From Volvox africanus (Eukaryota; Chlorophyta; Chlorophyceae; Chlamydomonadales; Volvocaceae), in NCBI GenBank assembly GCA_030268105.1, contig BSDZ01000112.1, forward strand, positions 825,501-889,500: DNA of 64,000 nucleotides. Reading direction: 5' to 3'. Below are positions 40,991-53,439 of this stretch, piece after piece (positions within the stretch are counted from its first letter, which is position 1; every line of letters starts with the position of its first letter). A program made the translations under genes and the position numbers. The notes below the pieces were generated by a model. It saw nothing but the letters and a program-made list of their open reading frames with translations. It was not told the origin of the DNA and made no database searches.

Positions 40991-42900
40991 CTGTAGTTGC
41001 TGCAGTTCAGCTGTTCATGAATGGATTTCTTTATAGAATATATAACCGTTAACACTCTATAACCTCGTTTCCTCAACTGGATTGCAAAGCCCTGGTGCAC
41101 AAGGACCTTGCCCTGGTATAAACCCTCAGCACTATAAATGCTAGATTTAATGTTTCAGTATAAAAATGCCATATAACCCGGAATGATGTTGCTGATTTTG
41201 CAAGCTTCATAAGCCAAGAGCCCCAAGAGCCACCTGTGCTGGTAACAGATTTAGACATCCAAAGAGAGGACCAAAGGAATAGGTATAACCCTCAAAATCT
41301 GCTTGTCCACGATTTGGCGTATCGCTTTGTCCTGTGTGCCGAGTCGTTACGGAACTCATTTAGTCAATTTGCAAGGGTGGTAAACCGTTGACCGTTCAGC
41401 AGTGAAGCGAAGTGAAGCGATGAGCAAGCCGTAAATCCAGAGCTGCGTAACACGCGTCTCCCACAACGATGACCGTCATGGGGCATGCATATCGTCATTA
41501 GTGCAAAATTAGGGCCAGCGACCATGAATTAGTAATATTACACCGACGATGTGATTATGGCACTTGAATAAGCACTCTCTTTTCGCACCTTATGGATCTG
41601 CATAATAAGGTTTCCCAATTTCTGTACCCCACAATTTCTACCCACACGTGTCGGGCTTTTACCTCCCTTTACCTCTCCCCCTTTTTCGCTCATACAGCAT
41701 GTCCAGCTCACCCGCGGTGTGTGTCTCGGTCGGGGCGCTGAACAGGAGAATTCTGAACCCTAGTACTTACGCACCCGAAAGCGCGTGAAGAGCGTGGCAT
41801 ACACAGCCCTGATTTAAGGTGACTGTAAGCTGTGACACCAGGTATCTCTCTCTGTCTCTGTCTCTCTGTCCATCCCCCACGTCGTCCCTCTTACGGTAGT
41901 CCGTGCAGTCGATGTGTAAGTATGTTGTGTGATGAAATACGTGTCACGACTAATGAGGTTACCGTGCAGATTACCGCGCACGATGCGTATCACGGTCTCT
42001 ATGTGCATGTTATGGTGTTAAGCATTCTTGTCGCCATCCGACAAGTAGGTTCCATCAAAGCATTATCAGCCAAATCGGCCGACACAAACGGCTTGTTGGT
42101 TTTCTGCTGGAACATGGAAGTTCCTCATCGTAGCATATGCCAGTGGCTGGGAGGCAGGCGGAACTCTCATGCATGGCTGGCGTTGGAAGCACTGTGTGTT
42201 TTACATCTTTTTGAGAAGCAAGGCGCGCAAGTGAAGCAGACTACAACACCCATGGCTGGAGACCGACATCTATGAGGAATGTCGACCGATGGCAGCGGAG
42301 CCTCAAATTGTTCCGTCAGAACACCTATTTATGTGCGGTGTATATGGTGACAGTTCATGGTCTGACCAAAGCACAACTACCACCGGGGAAGAGTTTAACA
42401 TATAGCTCACCAGTGGTCCCCTACCTCTGTGCATGACACTCCAGGGGCACTCTGATGTTTTGATACACGTACCACGTACCGTGTGTGTATGTGCTCACAC
42501 TTCTCGTGAGTGTGGATGTTCTGTAAGTCGTTGCTCTGGTGGCAGTGAATATGCGATATATTTGCACCCTGGTCGGCAGGGGCTTCAACCATGCAGTACG
42601 GTACGGCGCATTCTATGTGATGGTGGGTGTGTGGCTGTGGGTGTTAGGTTCACACGGTTTCATAGGTTTTCTATTTCTTATATGTTGTTTTCTTGCTTCT
42701 CATCAATAAGCGACAATTGTTTTGGGAAACTGAGAGCCCATACAGTCTCTTGCACGACTGCCTGGTCAGGTTGTTAATAGGATCATGTTGCTGATACGTC
42801 AAGTATGTAGCGCTGCAGTGCCTAGGATGCATGCGGCCATTGGCACAAGATGATCATGCGCATACTCGACCAGTGTATTGGACCAGCGGATGGCGCAACA
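40991..42900. other. intergenic with one coding-like remnant
   Basis: No complete gene. From about 41166 to 41391 (+) an open frame without an ATG reads like real protein (NDVADFASFISQEPQEPP, then NLLVHDLAYRFVLCAESLRN). It starts and ends at stops with no splice context I trust. It may be a transposon or gene remnant. Confidence 0.3.
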
Positions 42901-45300
42901 AATTACAGCTGACCAGCAGTAATAAGGGCACCGCCCCCACCTCACACTTCGCATTAAGAACTTGTTAAGGTTTCTTCTCATTCATCCTTTGCCGCTTTAA
43001 ACTCAGCCTTCCCTCCAGACTTCTCTACCAGCACTTGCTCGCACAATCCGCCCTGAAAACAGACACTCGACAGCCACACGAGCCCGCCGCCTTCCCCCCA
43101 GGGGTGTTCGCTTGAAAGTACCATCTAGCGTACCATAAGCTGCCAGCGTTGGTTGACATCGGGCGGAAGGATCACGGAAAGGGTACCCGGCAACAAAGTG
43201 AGAGGATCCAGTTCTAACAGACCCGGCCCATAGCGTCACGAGCTCACAAGTGATAGAAAAGGAGCACGCAACTTCGAGCCGGCCTTCGAACGGCCTCACC
43301 CAAATTGTGAAACAGAAGAGAATGGCAGTCACTGACGAATGCCAACCCAGCTTCTCGTTCAAATACCAGGCCCAACATCACCTCCCTCGCCTCATCAGAT
43401 CACAACCGCGTCCTTCAGGCCTCAGACCAGCCGCTACCGGTCCGCCTAGGGATACGCCCAAATAACTCCAAATTGATCATCATACCTTCCACCTCAATAT
43501 TGCATGGCTCAACACCATACCAGGTGTCATAACCATGACCGCAAGAAAGCAATCCAGCTTCACCATCTCCTTGAGTGTCTTCTGCAAAGATGTAAACTGG
43601 GGCGTGTGCACACATACATGTATACGCACACATACCCATCAGTCGCACATCCGACTTTCACATATAGCGGCTGTCGTCGCCGAGTCCGTCATTCCAATTT
43701 ATCAACGGCCTGGAACTGCATTAGAAAGCAATGAAGCGTCCCCGTAGCCTCCTCATTTCAAGATTTCAACCAACCGCGAGTACAGCCGCGCTGAAACCAC
43801 AGCGGCAGGGGAAAACGCGATCATGATGCGCGCAGCTAACAACCAGTATCAGAGGCAGCCTGAAAAGATCTTGGGCCAGTCGTAATTACTCGATGGTCGC
43901 GTCAACATTACTTCATCATCTGACCCAATGAAAAACTGTATGGCACTGCACTACAATTACCTACGTGCACAATCCTTGAATACAACAAGTTCACATCAAA
44001 CAAAACGGATCGTCTCTCTAATATGTATGTACAGGAGAGGGAGTTAAGATGCTTCCAACTCATCATCAATGGTGAGGAGGGTCGCGGCAACAAGGAACAG
44101 AAAAAGACGTCCGGACCCAAAACGGAATCCATGTACGGGATTCAGCCGGGATCCGGATTTTGGGTTTCGGGGCGAAGGGCCGCAGCAAAATGCAGGTCGT
44201 CGGCACATTGAGCATCATCAGCGCGTCACCACCATGATCACAACGCGGATCCCAGGCAAAGCGCAACAGAGAGCGGTACCGTAACCGCCCGTACGGCATT
44301 TCCCTCCACCTCGACGCCGCCCCAACAGAACACACGGCACTCAAATTTCAAAGAATCGCTCAAAACCCGTGTGACTGTATTTGTCCATCGCGCTTTCCCT
44401 CTCCTGGGCAAATAGCAACCTAAGTGCAGTACGCTGCACATCAAACACGCGCGTATACACATCACCGGCAATGGCAGCACACAGGACGCACACAAGGAGC
44501 CCTTGGGACAGGGTTCATGGATTAGATCAGAGGAAGCAATACCCCTGACCCTCGTGCGAAATGTACCAATCTCACACAGAACTTCTCAGCGACCCATTCA
44601 CCAGTACTACATGTATGTGCTACACGGCCTGCCAACACCCCTCAAGCCGATTTCCCTAGACCACGCCACGAATTACTTCGCAACATCCGGGGTCGTAAGG
44701 CAGGCCATTATGATAATAATCATCAGCCAGGCGCGGAACGCCCGTGTGTCTTGTCACACTACTACAAGAGGTTATGAGGAGAGCCTCTTAAACACATCCT
44801 AACCAATTTATGGTTATAGAGATACTAGTCAAGTCACTGATAATCCCATCCGCAGCTGGGCTTCACGGCATCTCTGCTTTCTTGGGGCGCGGTGTTACTC
44901 TCCCCGTCCATATTACGACCACAGCATGAGCAGCCGTGAACTGTCGAACAACCGCACAGGAATGTCGTACACATTCGGGCCGTGTGAACCCTTCTGTGTA
45001 CGTTAGGAGAAGCGAAAAGAGGACCTGAGCGCCTTTTCCACTTCTCCAAAGACGCAATATTAGTTATTAATACCTACTTGCTCTAAGTCCAATAACATAA
45101 TCTCATGTAGCATGTCAGATTTTCAAGGATGCATCCAGTCTGTCCGTCCGTCCGTCAGTCGGTCAGTGCGAAGGAAGGTTGTCGACAAAGGACACCCGAG
45201 CATCCCCAGAGGACGCTTACCATCCATGAGTGACTGCCGTACAGATCAACGAGGTCCTCAAAAGCCATCACCATGCGATGCGGGCCGAAATCACCCTGCT
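42901..45300 (-). other. possible minus-strand gene, scattered exon-like pieces
   Basis: Family not recognised. Pieces with both splice borders: 45295-45221, 25 codons in phase 0 (GDFGPHRMVMAFEDLVDLYG, donor ATG|GTAAGC), and 44433-44367 (RTALRLLFAQERESAMDKYS, acceptor GTGCAG). Between them, about 45020-44860 is open and could read SLLLTYTEGFTRPECVRHSC. I could not build one consistent model, and no start or stop is fixed. It may be a real gene or a decayed one. Confidence 0.27.
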
Positions 45301-45818
45301 TAATATCCGTATGATGTAAAAATGCGAGATGGGCGTGTCTGCATGCCTGTTCGTCTGTCTGCTGATCTGTTAAACATATAGCTGGCGTCACTGAAGCCAC
45401 ACACCCATTTTGCACGCATGTCTTCAACATCGCATGCTCGGGCAACCAATCTGATCTCTCCCACACCTCCCTCCGCGACTCAAACCGAAATCAAACTGAC
45501 CAACATTCCAATATATGCATACCCACTCCGCAGAGTGGGGCTAGGGCTAGGGCTGGGCAATGCCCCCGTTAAAAAGACGGATATGAAATGATGAATCCGC
45601 TTAATCGTTTAGGGAACATTGGCACACACCCTAGGGCGGAATGTCCTGTTGTTACTACTGTCCATTTGTCCACCACTTTGCATGCAGACTGCGGAAATAC
45701 ACGAGGCCCACGACAAAAATTACGGACCGCCACAAAGGCTCACTTCGTGGGCTTCCATGGCCACCACACCCACAAACACAATAAAAGCCGCGGGCAGGTG
45801 GGATGGAAGGCCACCCCC

Positions 45819-48290
45819 TCAGTGCCGGCGACGGAGGTTGAGTTCCAGAGCTGCCGTTGCGGCAGCACTGCCGTCAGCCTCTATAACGTACGACATGGGT
45901 GGCGTCGCGATGGGGGAGATGGCGCCGTGAGACTGCTGAAACTGAGGGGCTGCAAAAGGGCTCGAATAAGCAGCGGCAGCGCCGCCAACTGACAAACGGT
46001 CGGGGACAATACCGCCTGCTGATGTCCGGCAGGACGCATCAAATGCAGCAGAAACTGCTCCACCAAGATGTTGGTGACGGAGGTGGCTCCAAAAGACTTG
46101 CGTAAATTCTGTAGCGGCAGCGGCAGCGCGGGAAATTGAGCCACTGCCCTCATTGGCCGACATTGGCAGGTCTGAACCGTGACCCGTAAATTGCTTGCGG
46201 GCAGCGGCGAATGCACGGAGGCAGCGTCGCCACAGGTTGTGTGTCAACGCCAGCCACTGCGTGGGCAACGCCACTGTTACATCACCGTTCCTGACATTAT
46301 TTGGGCGGGCAACCAGTGCGTCCTCCATCACTGCCGTCAATACGATTAACACCAATGCCACCACGGCCACAAGGAATGCAACGCTGAGGTAGCTAGTAAC
46401 GTTCCAAGATGATGGTGGCACACGGCGAATGGTCCTGGGGCCCCTGCCGTCACGCATGACCTTGGCAGTTGCCCTGCCAGTTGTGGTTGCGGTGCTCAGG
46501 TTGTTACCACTAGTAGTTCGGCGACGCTGCTGTGAATCTGACGGCTTCTGGTGGCCCATAGAGAAGAGAGCGGGTGGAGAGACGGTGGCAGTGTTCTGGA
46601 CGGAGGCCTTCTTCCCAGTCTTGAGCAGCTCCCGAACCATCTGACGCTTACGAGCTAGGGCCGCTTCACGCACGGCGGCGTTGGCAACCTGCTGAGCGGC
46701 CAAGCGTGCCGCTTCCTGCTCCGTCATGGGTGGACGGGCAGGGCCACTGGTAGGGACACCCGCGTCATGGAGAACGGACTTCAACGGCAGACGCTGGTGG
46801 TCCTGCTGGTTTGCGAATCCTGGGTCCAGTTCTGAAGTTGTGGTACGAGCAGTAACGGTGGTAGGGTGGGTCATATCGATGGCTTCAGTTGCCGGTTCAG
46901 GCGCGGCGTCAGGAATCCGATTTTGAGTGTCGGCAGCACCGGTTGTGGTGGTGGTGGGGATTGCGGTGCCTTGGTGAATGGCATGTTGAGGCGCGGGTGA
47001 GGCGGCGGCGATAAATGCCTCCAGCTCGCTTCGAAGCGCGTTTGGATCCATCGTGGGTGTCTGCGGCTCGAAACGCATTTCGAAATCGCCACGGGTAGAC
47101 GAAGAGGAAGTTGCGGTCGCTTTGAAAGTCTCGGAAGATACGGAGGTGGTGGTACGTTTGATTGCGGGGTCGGGTGAAGGCGCCTGTGGCTGAAACCGCA
47201 TCTCAAAGTCGTCGCGTGCGCGCGGCTCCGAAGGGCCAGCGGGAAAGGGAATTCCGAAGGCATCCTTCAGCTGGGCGCCGGTCGCTGCAAATGGGTTGTA
47301 AAAATACAAATTATAATTCTTGTCGGCAGCTTTATTTGTTTAGGAAACGGTCCCAACGGTTATCCAAATACCAGCCAACTTCACTTCCGAAGACGACTGT
47401 TATTAAGAAGATACTAAGTTATGTCAATTCATCCGCCCATGTGCAAATGAACCAAATCCTTACTTTGGAGGAAGGCTTCCAGCTCCGCGGTCAGCGCGCC
47501 TTTCTTCTGGAGCTCCTCTCGTAACGCAGTGCGCTTCCGTTGCACCATACGTTCATATGCGTCCTGGGTCATTGGACCGTACGTCACTACCTTTGTATTC
47601 TTCACTTGCCGCTCGACTCCAGGGGCTTTCATGTCTATTGTCGCCTTCGAGCTGGGCATCGGAGCAATAACACAGTCCGGGCCCTTGCAGTTCGGGGCGC
47701 CACGTGCTGCCTCAACGGATAACATGGTAGGTGAAGGCGAAAGCTTAGAATCTGAAGGTAATGGAGCAAGACAGTTGTTAAGCGCGCGTGAGACCGAGCC
47801 TGCCGCTACCCCGGGTACATGAAACCTTACCAGCTCCAGATTTCGCGACGCACTTCTTGTCTTCAAACAAGGCGGCGGGGCTGCAATCTTCCACAGCTGC
47901 AATTACAAAATGCGTGACAGAGTCGGTTAACAAGCTGACGTAGGAACCCAATTGAATTTGGGCTTGAATTGCATAGAATTTAAGCGCATAAGATAAATAA
48001 CATATCAAAAGCTTGAAATATTGCAGCGTCCAAGTACACCCGAAGTACATCGGCCGGTACTTACTCTCTGGTTCTTCACGTTGTATGTCCATTTGCAGCA
48101 TCCGTTGCAAGTGGCCATGGACAACATCCTGAAAAGAATTGCGTTTGGTGCGGGGTCTAAGTGTATGCAAGACGTGACGCGGAAAAGCTCGCAGCCGACG
48201 CGGCAAAAGGTTCTCACCTTCTTCATTCCGCTGAAGAATGTGTCTGCTGGAATCAACTTGCTCAGTATATCCTTTATGAGGGAAACGATT
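45819..48290 (-). CDS. unknown multi-exon protein with one transmembrane segment
   Basis: Exons on the minus strand: 48128-48065, 47896-47831, 47751-47464 and 47284-45819; all phases agree, giving about 625 residues. A further 5' exon ending at about 48,210 (LSKLIPADTFFSGMKK, donor AAG|GTGAGA) is likely, and the start codon is not fixed. No family is recognised. A segment TYGPMTQDAYERMVQRKRTA is followed by LREELQKKGALTAELEAFLQ, probably helical. The phrase DFEMRF-x-PQ-x-P-x-x-DP occurs twice (DDFEMRFQPQAPSPDP and GDFEMRFEPQTPTMDP). A second LRSELEAFIAAAS echoes the first helix. Basic AALARKRQMVRELLKTGKKA comes next, then one strong transmembrane helix (YLSVAFLVAVVALVLIVLTA) about 150 residues from the C terminus. 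The long Thr/Ala-rich linkers look disordered. Good splice sites and kept phase argue that it is a real gene. Confidence 0.62.
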
Positions 48291-48333
48291 TGTTCAGCAA
48301 ATCGACGCTGTCGAACGAGTCGGGGACGCCGGA

Positions 48334-48954
48334 ATGCAGGCGCAAGATTTCAACGCGCACCTGCGATGCGACATGCTGCGCCGCCAGAACACATACAACA
48401 AGGCTGATGGAACGTACGCTATGCGCCATTCTTGGCATGCAACAGTATCAAATAGTATTCAATTGGCTTTGGTTGTTGAGCTTGAGGTAGCAGTAGATGT
48501 TGGGCAAACAAAACGCGTCTTAATTATATTTCAAACTGGTTGTAATGGGTTTCGGAATTTGATCAGAATGCGCTGGAATTGGTTATATTGTCTGCGTGAA
48601 GTACGCCCGGGAGCTATTAGCAGCTATCGTACAGCGGCAACTGTTCTATAGTCACACCGCATCGCGGGGCCTATCCTGCAAAGGATTGCGTATGCGGAGG
48701 CCTTGAATATCAGCTCGATGTCAATTCAGTGCTTTCGGAACGGATTTGAAGTTTTGGACGGCATTGCTTTCGTGGAACCAGGTCATATTCCACGTATCTT
48801 CGGCATATTAAGAGGAATGTACTTTCCACAACCTACAATCATTTATGTGCGATTCAATAACAAATTTATGTTCGTTCAAATGTATGATTTGCACCAAGTT
48901 GTTGATAGCTTTGTGAGGGACACCCCCGGAACATTCTTGGTTAGAATCGCGTGA
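48334..48954 (+). pseudogene. decayed Crinkler/RHS-type gene remnant (tentative)
   Basis: Two open pieces in different frames. The first (48334-48651) contains AMRHSWHATVSNSIQLALVV. The second (48703-48954) reads FVEPGHIPRIFGILRGMYFP, then QPTIIYVRFNNKF and VVDSFVRDTPGTFLVRIA. In Crinkler/RHS-type proteins a YVR-x-x-Y segment is followed some 25 residues on by VTGTPGIGKS, a P-loop. Here the P-loop position reads DTPGTFLV and has lost the Gly-Lys-Ser, so it could not bind nucleotide. The assignment comes from memory of the motif layout and is tentative. Confidence 0.33.
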
Positions 48955-50711
48955 GGATTGGCCATTGAATCATTCGGAGAATATTCATACGTGCCTGAGC
49001 TTCGACATTGGAATGTCCCGGACTAGGTCTTGTCAGATCTTTGCGGACAAGGGCTGACGGCGCGACGGCCCGGGACTACGGATGCAGCATCGACGGATTG
49101 CTATATCGACGTGTCGATAGATAACCTGATTTCATTACAGCGTTCAACTGGCGTTATCTATTGACGTTAAATTCAAAACGTGTCCGCAACCTCATCCGAG
49201 GCACTCGAGGCATGGCTGCCGACCTCGCGACTGCCTCAAGCACGCCTACACTAACAATACCACACTCCATTCTTATAAACCCCTTCTTAAAACGTTCTTG
49301 TTAAATTGCAACGAGGTCCTCTATAACGTTAGGATTCCCCATATAGTGTAATGGCGATGTTGGATGGCCTTAATGAATCCTCGCTGTGCTACATCCGTTG
49401 CGTTGTCCTTATTTCGCACTTCATGTATCGCAATTTGTGGCATTGCCGTCATCCATACACAACAAGTCGAACAGGAGTAATCCACTCGTCAAGCAAGCGC
49501 CTCTTGGTCCCCGACCTTCCCGGTTCCGAAGTGCAACAGGCAGAACTTACAGTAGTAATACTGATGTCGGCAGACATCAGCGAAGGCCCATTCTTGGGGG
49601 CATCTCTTTGTGTTGCACTCTGCTTTTGGTTCGTCACCTTCAGACGTTACTTAAATGGTTTATATCCTCGGATCGACACTGTGCTATGTGCGCTATAAAT
49701 GCTGGCCTCCATTTAGCATTGAACGCAGCCCGACATGTTTAACCTTGAAATGTGTACAGCCTCGCGAGCTAGCGACTCTTGTGCGAGGTACCCGGCACCC
49801 CGCACCCGGTACTCTGTAACCCCTGTCTGCTAGGGGCCCCCTCCGAGTCAGATTCCTAGCAATATAGCCTACCACGTGTATCAGACCAGATCAAACAGGT
49901 CGGATTCGATCCCCCTGCCCTGCTCAGCCCTAGCAGGGGGGGTTATCAGGTTCAGGGGTTCTGTGCGCGCGGTGCCCCTTGCCAACGTACGGAAGGCATG
50001 AGTACATGCGACTTCCGTCCCAGGTTGCGCGGCTGTTCCATGGGGACATCATTTCAAGGAGGAGTACGTTTTGAGGCTCCTTGGCATCGATCCGACTGGT
50101 GAGGCACCATTTATGACCTCAAGATATGGTCGCACTGGTTAAGAGACCCCGCCGTTCTGCGCGGCGACTAGAGGGCAAGCTGGGATATGGGCTAATATGG
50201 CAAGGTAATATGGGTTGATATGGCAAGGACCCAGCAAGCTACTGAATTACCGAAGGACGCGGCCCACAAGTAATACTAGCTACTCCATAGTCAAGGCCGG
50301 AACGACGGCCGGAGGCCCAACCAAACGAGGCATGGCATAAGGCATCACCCATGCATGCATGCAAACAATGTGACCGGATGTTCCGGTGGTATCTTGCCTT
50401 AGGTAAGCATGCTAGGTGCAGCTGGGATGTCCATAAGGTAAGACAAAAGGCACGAAACAGTCACAGTGGTAAGGCGTAGTGCAATCAAACGACCAGCTAC
50501 CGCCGCCGGCTTGGCGCAACATGCATCCGATGCATGACATGGTATAATACTTATTCCCGGGTCAACCCTGATAGTTTGTAAGTCTTCAGTATAAATAAAT
50601 TAGACCAGTTTCTTTTTGTGGTCTCGCCTTGTTTTTTAGCGACACGAGAGCCGATACACGACACATACGTTTAGGTTCTATCTGCTCGACATACACCCAG
50701 AGGAGAGAGTT
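48955..50711. other. intergenic
   Basis: No supported gene. Several frames of 60-118 codons overlap at 49,350-49,740 without recognisable motifs. Confidence 0.35.
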
Positions 50712-51002
50712 TTGCCTGTTCATTTCGCTGCATCCATGATGGATTGCATTGATAAACAGATTCAATACTTGAACAATGAGGTTCATGAACTTGAGTTGAA
50801 GCTTGAGGAAGTAGAGCGCCAAATCGGTGACAAAGCCAACAAAAAACGCGTGGGTGTGCTAAGGGAACGTCGAAACCGGCTGATGGAAGACAAGAGACTT
50901 TTACTGTCAGAACGCAGGGCGCTGGTTGAGAAGTTGTCCGGTGCGTTGCCCAGGGGCTCGGTGGCGTTGTTACCGCCATCGATCCGGCGGATATTGTCTT
51001 GA
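50712..51002 (+). CDS. small coiled-coil protein
   Basis: A 96-codon frame (88 if the inner ATG-ATG at 50736 is the start). Residues 10-75 have heptad spacing of Leu/Ile/Val with alternating charged residues (YLNNEVHELELKLEEVERQI, then LRERRNRLMEDKRLLLSERR), giving a confident coiled coil. No other domain follows. Short proteins like this are often the N-terminal part of Crinkler/RHS-type or other NTPase genes in algae and oomycetes; the P-loop remnant 2 kb upstream on the same strand fits that idea only loosely. It may also be a free-standing gene or an exon. Confidence 0.45.
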   Translation: MPVHFAASMMDCIDKQIQYLNNEVHELELKLEEVERQIGDKANKKRVGVLRERRNRLMEDKRLLLSERRALVEKLSGALPRGSVALLPPSIRRILS

Positions 51003-53430
51003 TGGACTGTTGCTTTGGAAACCTTAGTATGTCGTCCTCTTAATATCGAGCATTAGCATTGTTCACACGATAATCCCTCGACTCGTCCTTATTTATCCCG
51101 CCCACTCCCCTGCCTGTCCTCGCCCCTTGCAAACTAGGCGAGGCGTCTGCAGCTAACGCGCCCACCGGTAGGTGCGCCCGTGCAAGGAATACGACAGAGA
51201 AAACGGACGGAGGCGCTGCATGGTACTTAGCAACGCGACAGACCGCATGGAATTTATTTTTACGCAAATAGGCTGTCAGCGAGGTTTTGATACCGCGGCC
51301 ATGACATTGTTTTTAGCCGTCCATCCATTACGCATGCGTTAAACAAGCCATACGCATGCGGAGGTGCCGCTTCCTGAAATAGATATACACCTAAGCAGCC
51401 GAGCTATTCATGCCTGTGCTCGGGTTTGACCCGCGTTTAGTAGACAGTAGACAATAATGTGTGTATGTGCGCTTGCATTACGTTGTTACGGGGAGAATAG
51501 CCCCTTCTGGTGCCATCCATATTATGCTTATCCATGCTCCCTGCCGTCTCGCAGGCACAGGTGCGTGGAGTTTGATGGAGCTCATGCGCTTTGCCAATCG
51601 GCTTGCGCAGCAGGCCTCATCCGCGCATGCCTAATTGACGTTCGCGAGCGGGTAGAATTATCCCCACAGCCAGGGTGCGCTTGCGGCCTTTCAAGCAAGC
51701 GAGGGGCAGGATGGTCGGTGCTCTGGAGCCGTCTACTGTAACACGTACTACTAATATTGTGCGGGGCCCGTGCGTGTACCGAATACTAGTAATAAACTAG
51801 TAAACGTATGTTTAGCGGTTGTCACGACACAACGCCGTTGAGCTCGCCATATAGGAGCCGATCATGCAGTGTGTTGTCGTGACACGGTGAATTCATTTGG
51901 CGGGAGTTCAAGGATTGTGTTTCGCCCCGCGGGGCATTGGATGATAATGATGATGATTACGACGATGATACACCCGCAGATACGGCACTGGCGTTCTTCA
52001 GGGACGTCGTCCAGCCCCTGTACGGCGCCGTGTTCGCAAACAAGCCGTCACCATCGCCGCCCATAGGAGCGGTGCCGCACCTGCACCTGATAAAGCAGGC
52101 GGCGCCGTAGCAGCAGAGGACATTCACCGTGAGCGGCACCGAGCGGTGGCTTTCAACCGGCGGGCTCATGAAGATACATCCGTCTCAAGCTCAAGTCGGC
52201 ATTGATCTGCGTCACTTCGAAGGGGTTGTCCTAACGATCTTCCAAGCTCACTGCACTAGCTGCTGCGTGGTGCTGCCGTTACTTCCTTCTTCGTGGTCGT
52301 TCTTACTTTTTTTGCATTAGATGAATGTATGTGGGGCCCCACCGGCTGCATGCAGTGATTCGCAGCGGCAGCAACCGGGCAGGTTAACTACGATACGGCA
52401 GGCCCTGTGTAGGCCTAGGCAGGAGGGGGTCCCAGTCACCGGATCGTGCTGTCCTTAAAAGACGAGTAGGTACAAAATGTGTACCGAGCAGTAGTCTTAC
52501 AAGGGCGGGTAGTAAGCGTGCATATGTGAGACTCAACAGTAGCGATGCGCGTGTGGGGCGCCATGCCTGCCTTGCGCTACTGTCAGTCCAGTGTGTGAGT
52601 GAGGGCGAGTTTGTGTATTGATGTAGTTTCCGAACCTTTTTTATACTCCTGGGTTCTAGTTTATGGCTATGGCTTAGGCATTATCATCGCGCCAATTAGT
52701 GCCGGCAGTCGGCCATATCTGTCCCGTACAAGTGCAAGTGCGTGCACGTACTACTGCATGCACGTGCGTACTGTTATCTGCGTATATTAGTCCAACAAGA
52801 ATAAACTGCGTTTGTGTGTGCGCAGCCGTCGGCTGCCGTAGTGATAATCATTCTAGCTAGGTTGCGGTCGTAGTCGTTTTAAGATTCCAAGTATGTTTAA
52901 CACTTCATATGATAAGCTAGGCATGATAAGAACGCACTATTAACAGAGCGCATGTTAAGATATCACGATTAAATATGAGACCTGCAAACGGCAGCAGCTC
53001 TGCGATTGGCCACCTTTGGAACATCCGCACGGTCCTGTGGGGCCGCAGGGACGGGGGAGGCGGGTGCACATATTTCGTGCTGTAGGGCGGCGGGGAAAAG
53101 TAAGTGGTATGAGTGAAATGACCAGGCGCGGCGGCAGGAGACGCAGAAAAAATGTACAAACAAAGAGAGGATGCAACGATTGGGCCGACTCTCTGTTGCG
53201 CCCCTTTGATGGGACTTATGCCATGCGCGCCGATCCCACGCCTTGCCCCACGACCCCCGTCTTACACACGCACACAGACGCACGCACATAGTACGTACGT
53301 GCGACCCCACAGCTTCCACGTGCACAAATAAGTGCGCAGGAGTGCGCAAATAATCAGATGTTTGCAGGCTGCCAGGCAGGTGCCAGACCGATTTCTGATC
53401 CCCGCCAGATGCACCAGATGGTGGCTGGTG
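51003..53430. other. intergenic with one possible 3' exon
   Basis: At about 51884-52110 (+) a frame without ATG reads FIWREFKDCVSPRGALDD, an acidic run DNDDDYDDDTPADTALAFF, then RDVVQPLYGAVFANKPSP, and ends at TAG. It could be the last exon of an unrecognised gene. Nothing else is supported. Confidence 0.3.
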
Positions 53431-53439
53431 GCATGGATC

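Noticed and set aside
47778..48206. Unspliced 142-codon minus-strand frame as a gene
   Set aside because: It runs through two introns of the 45.8-48.3 kb gene; the spliced model joins conserved-looking pieces with matching phases.
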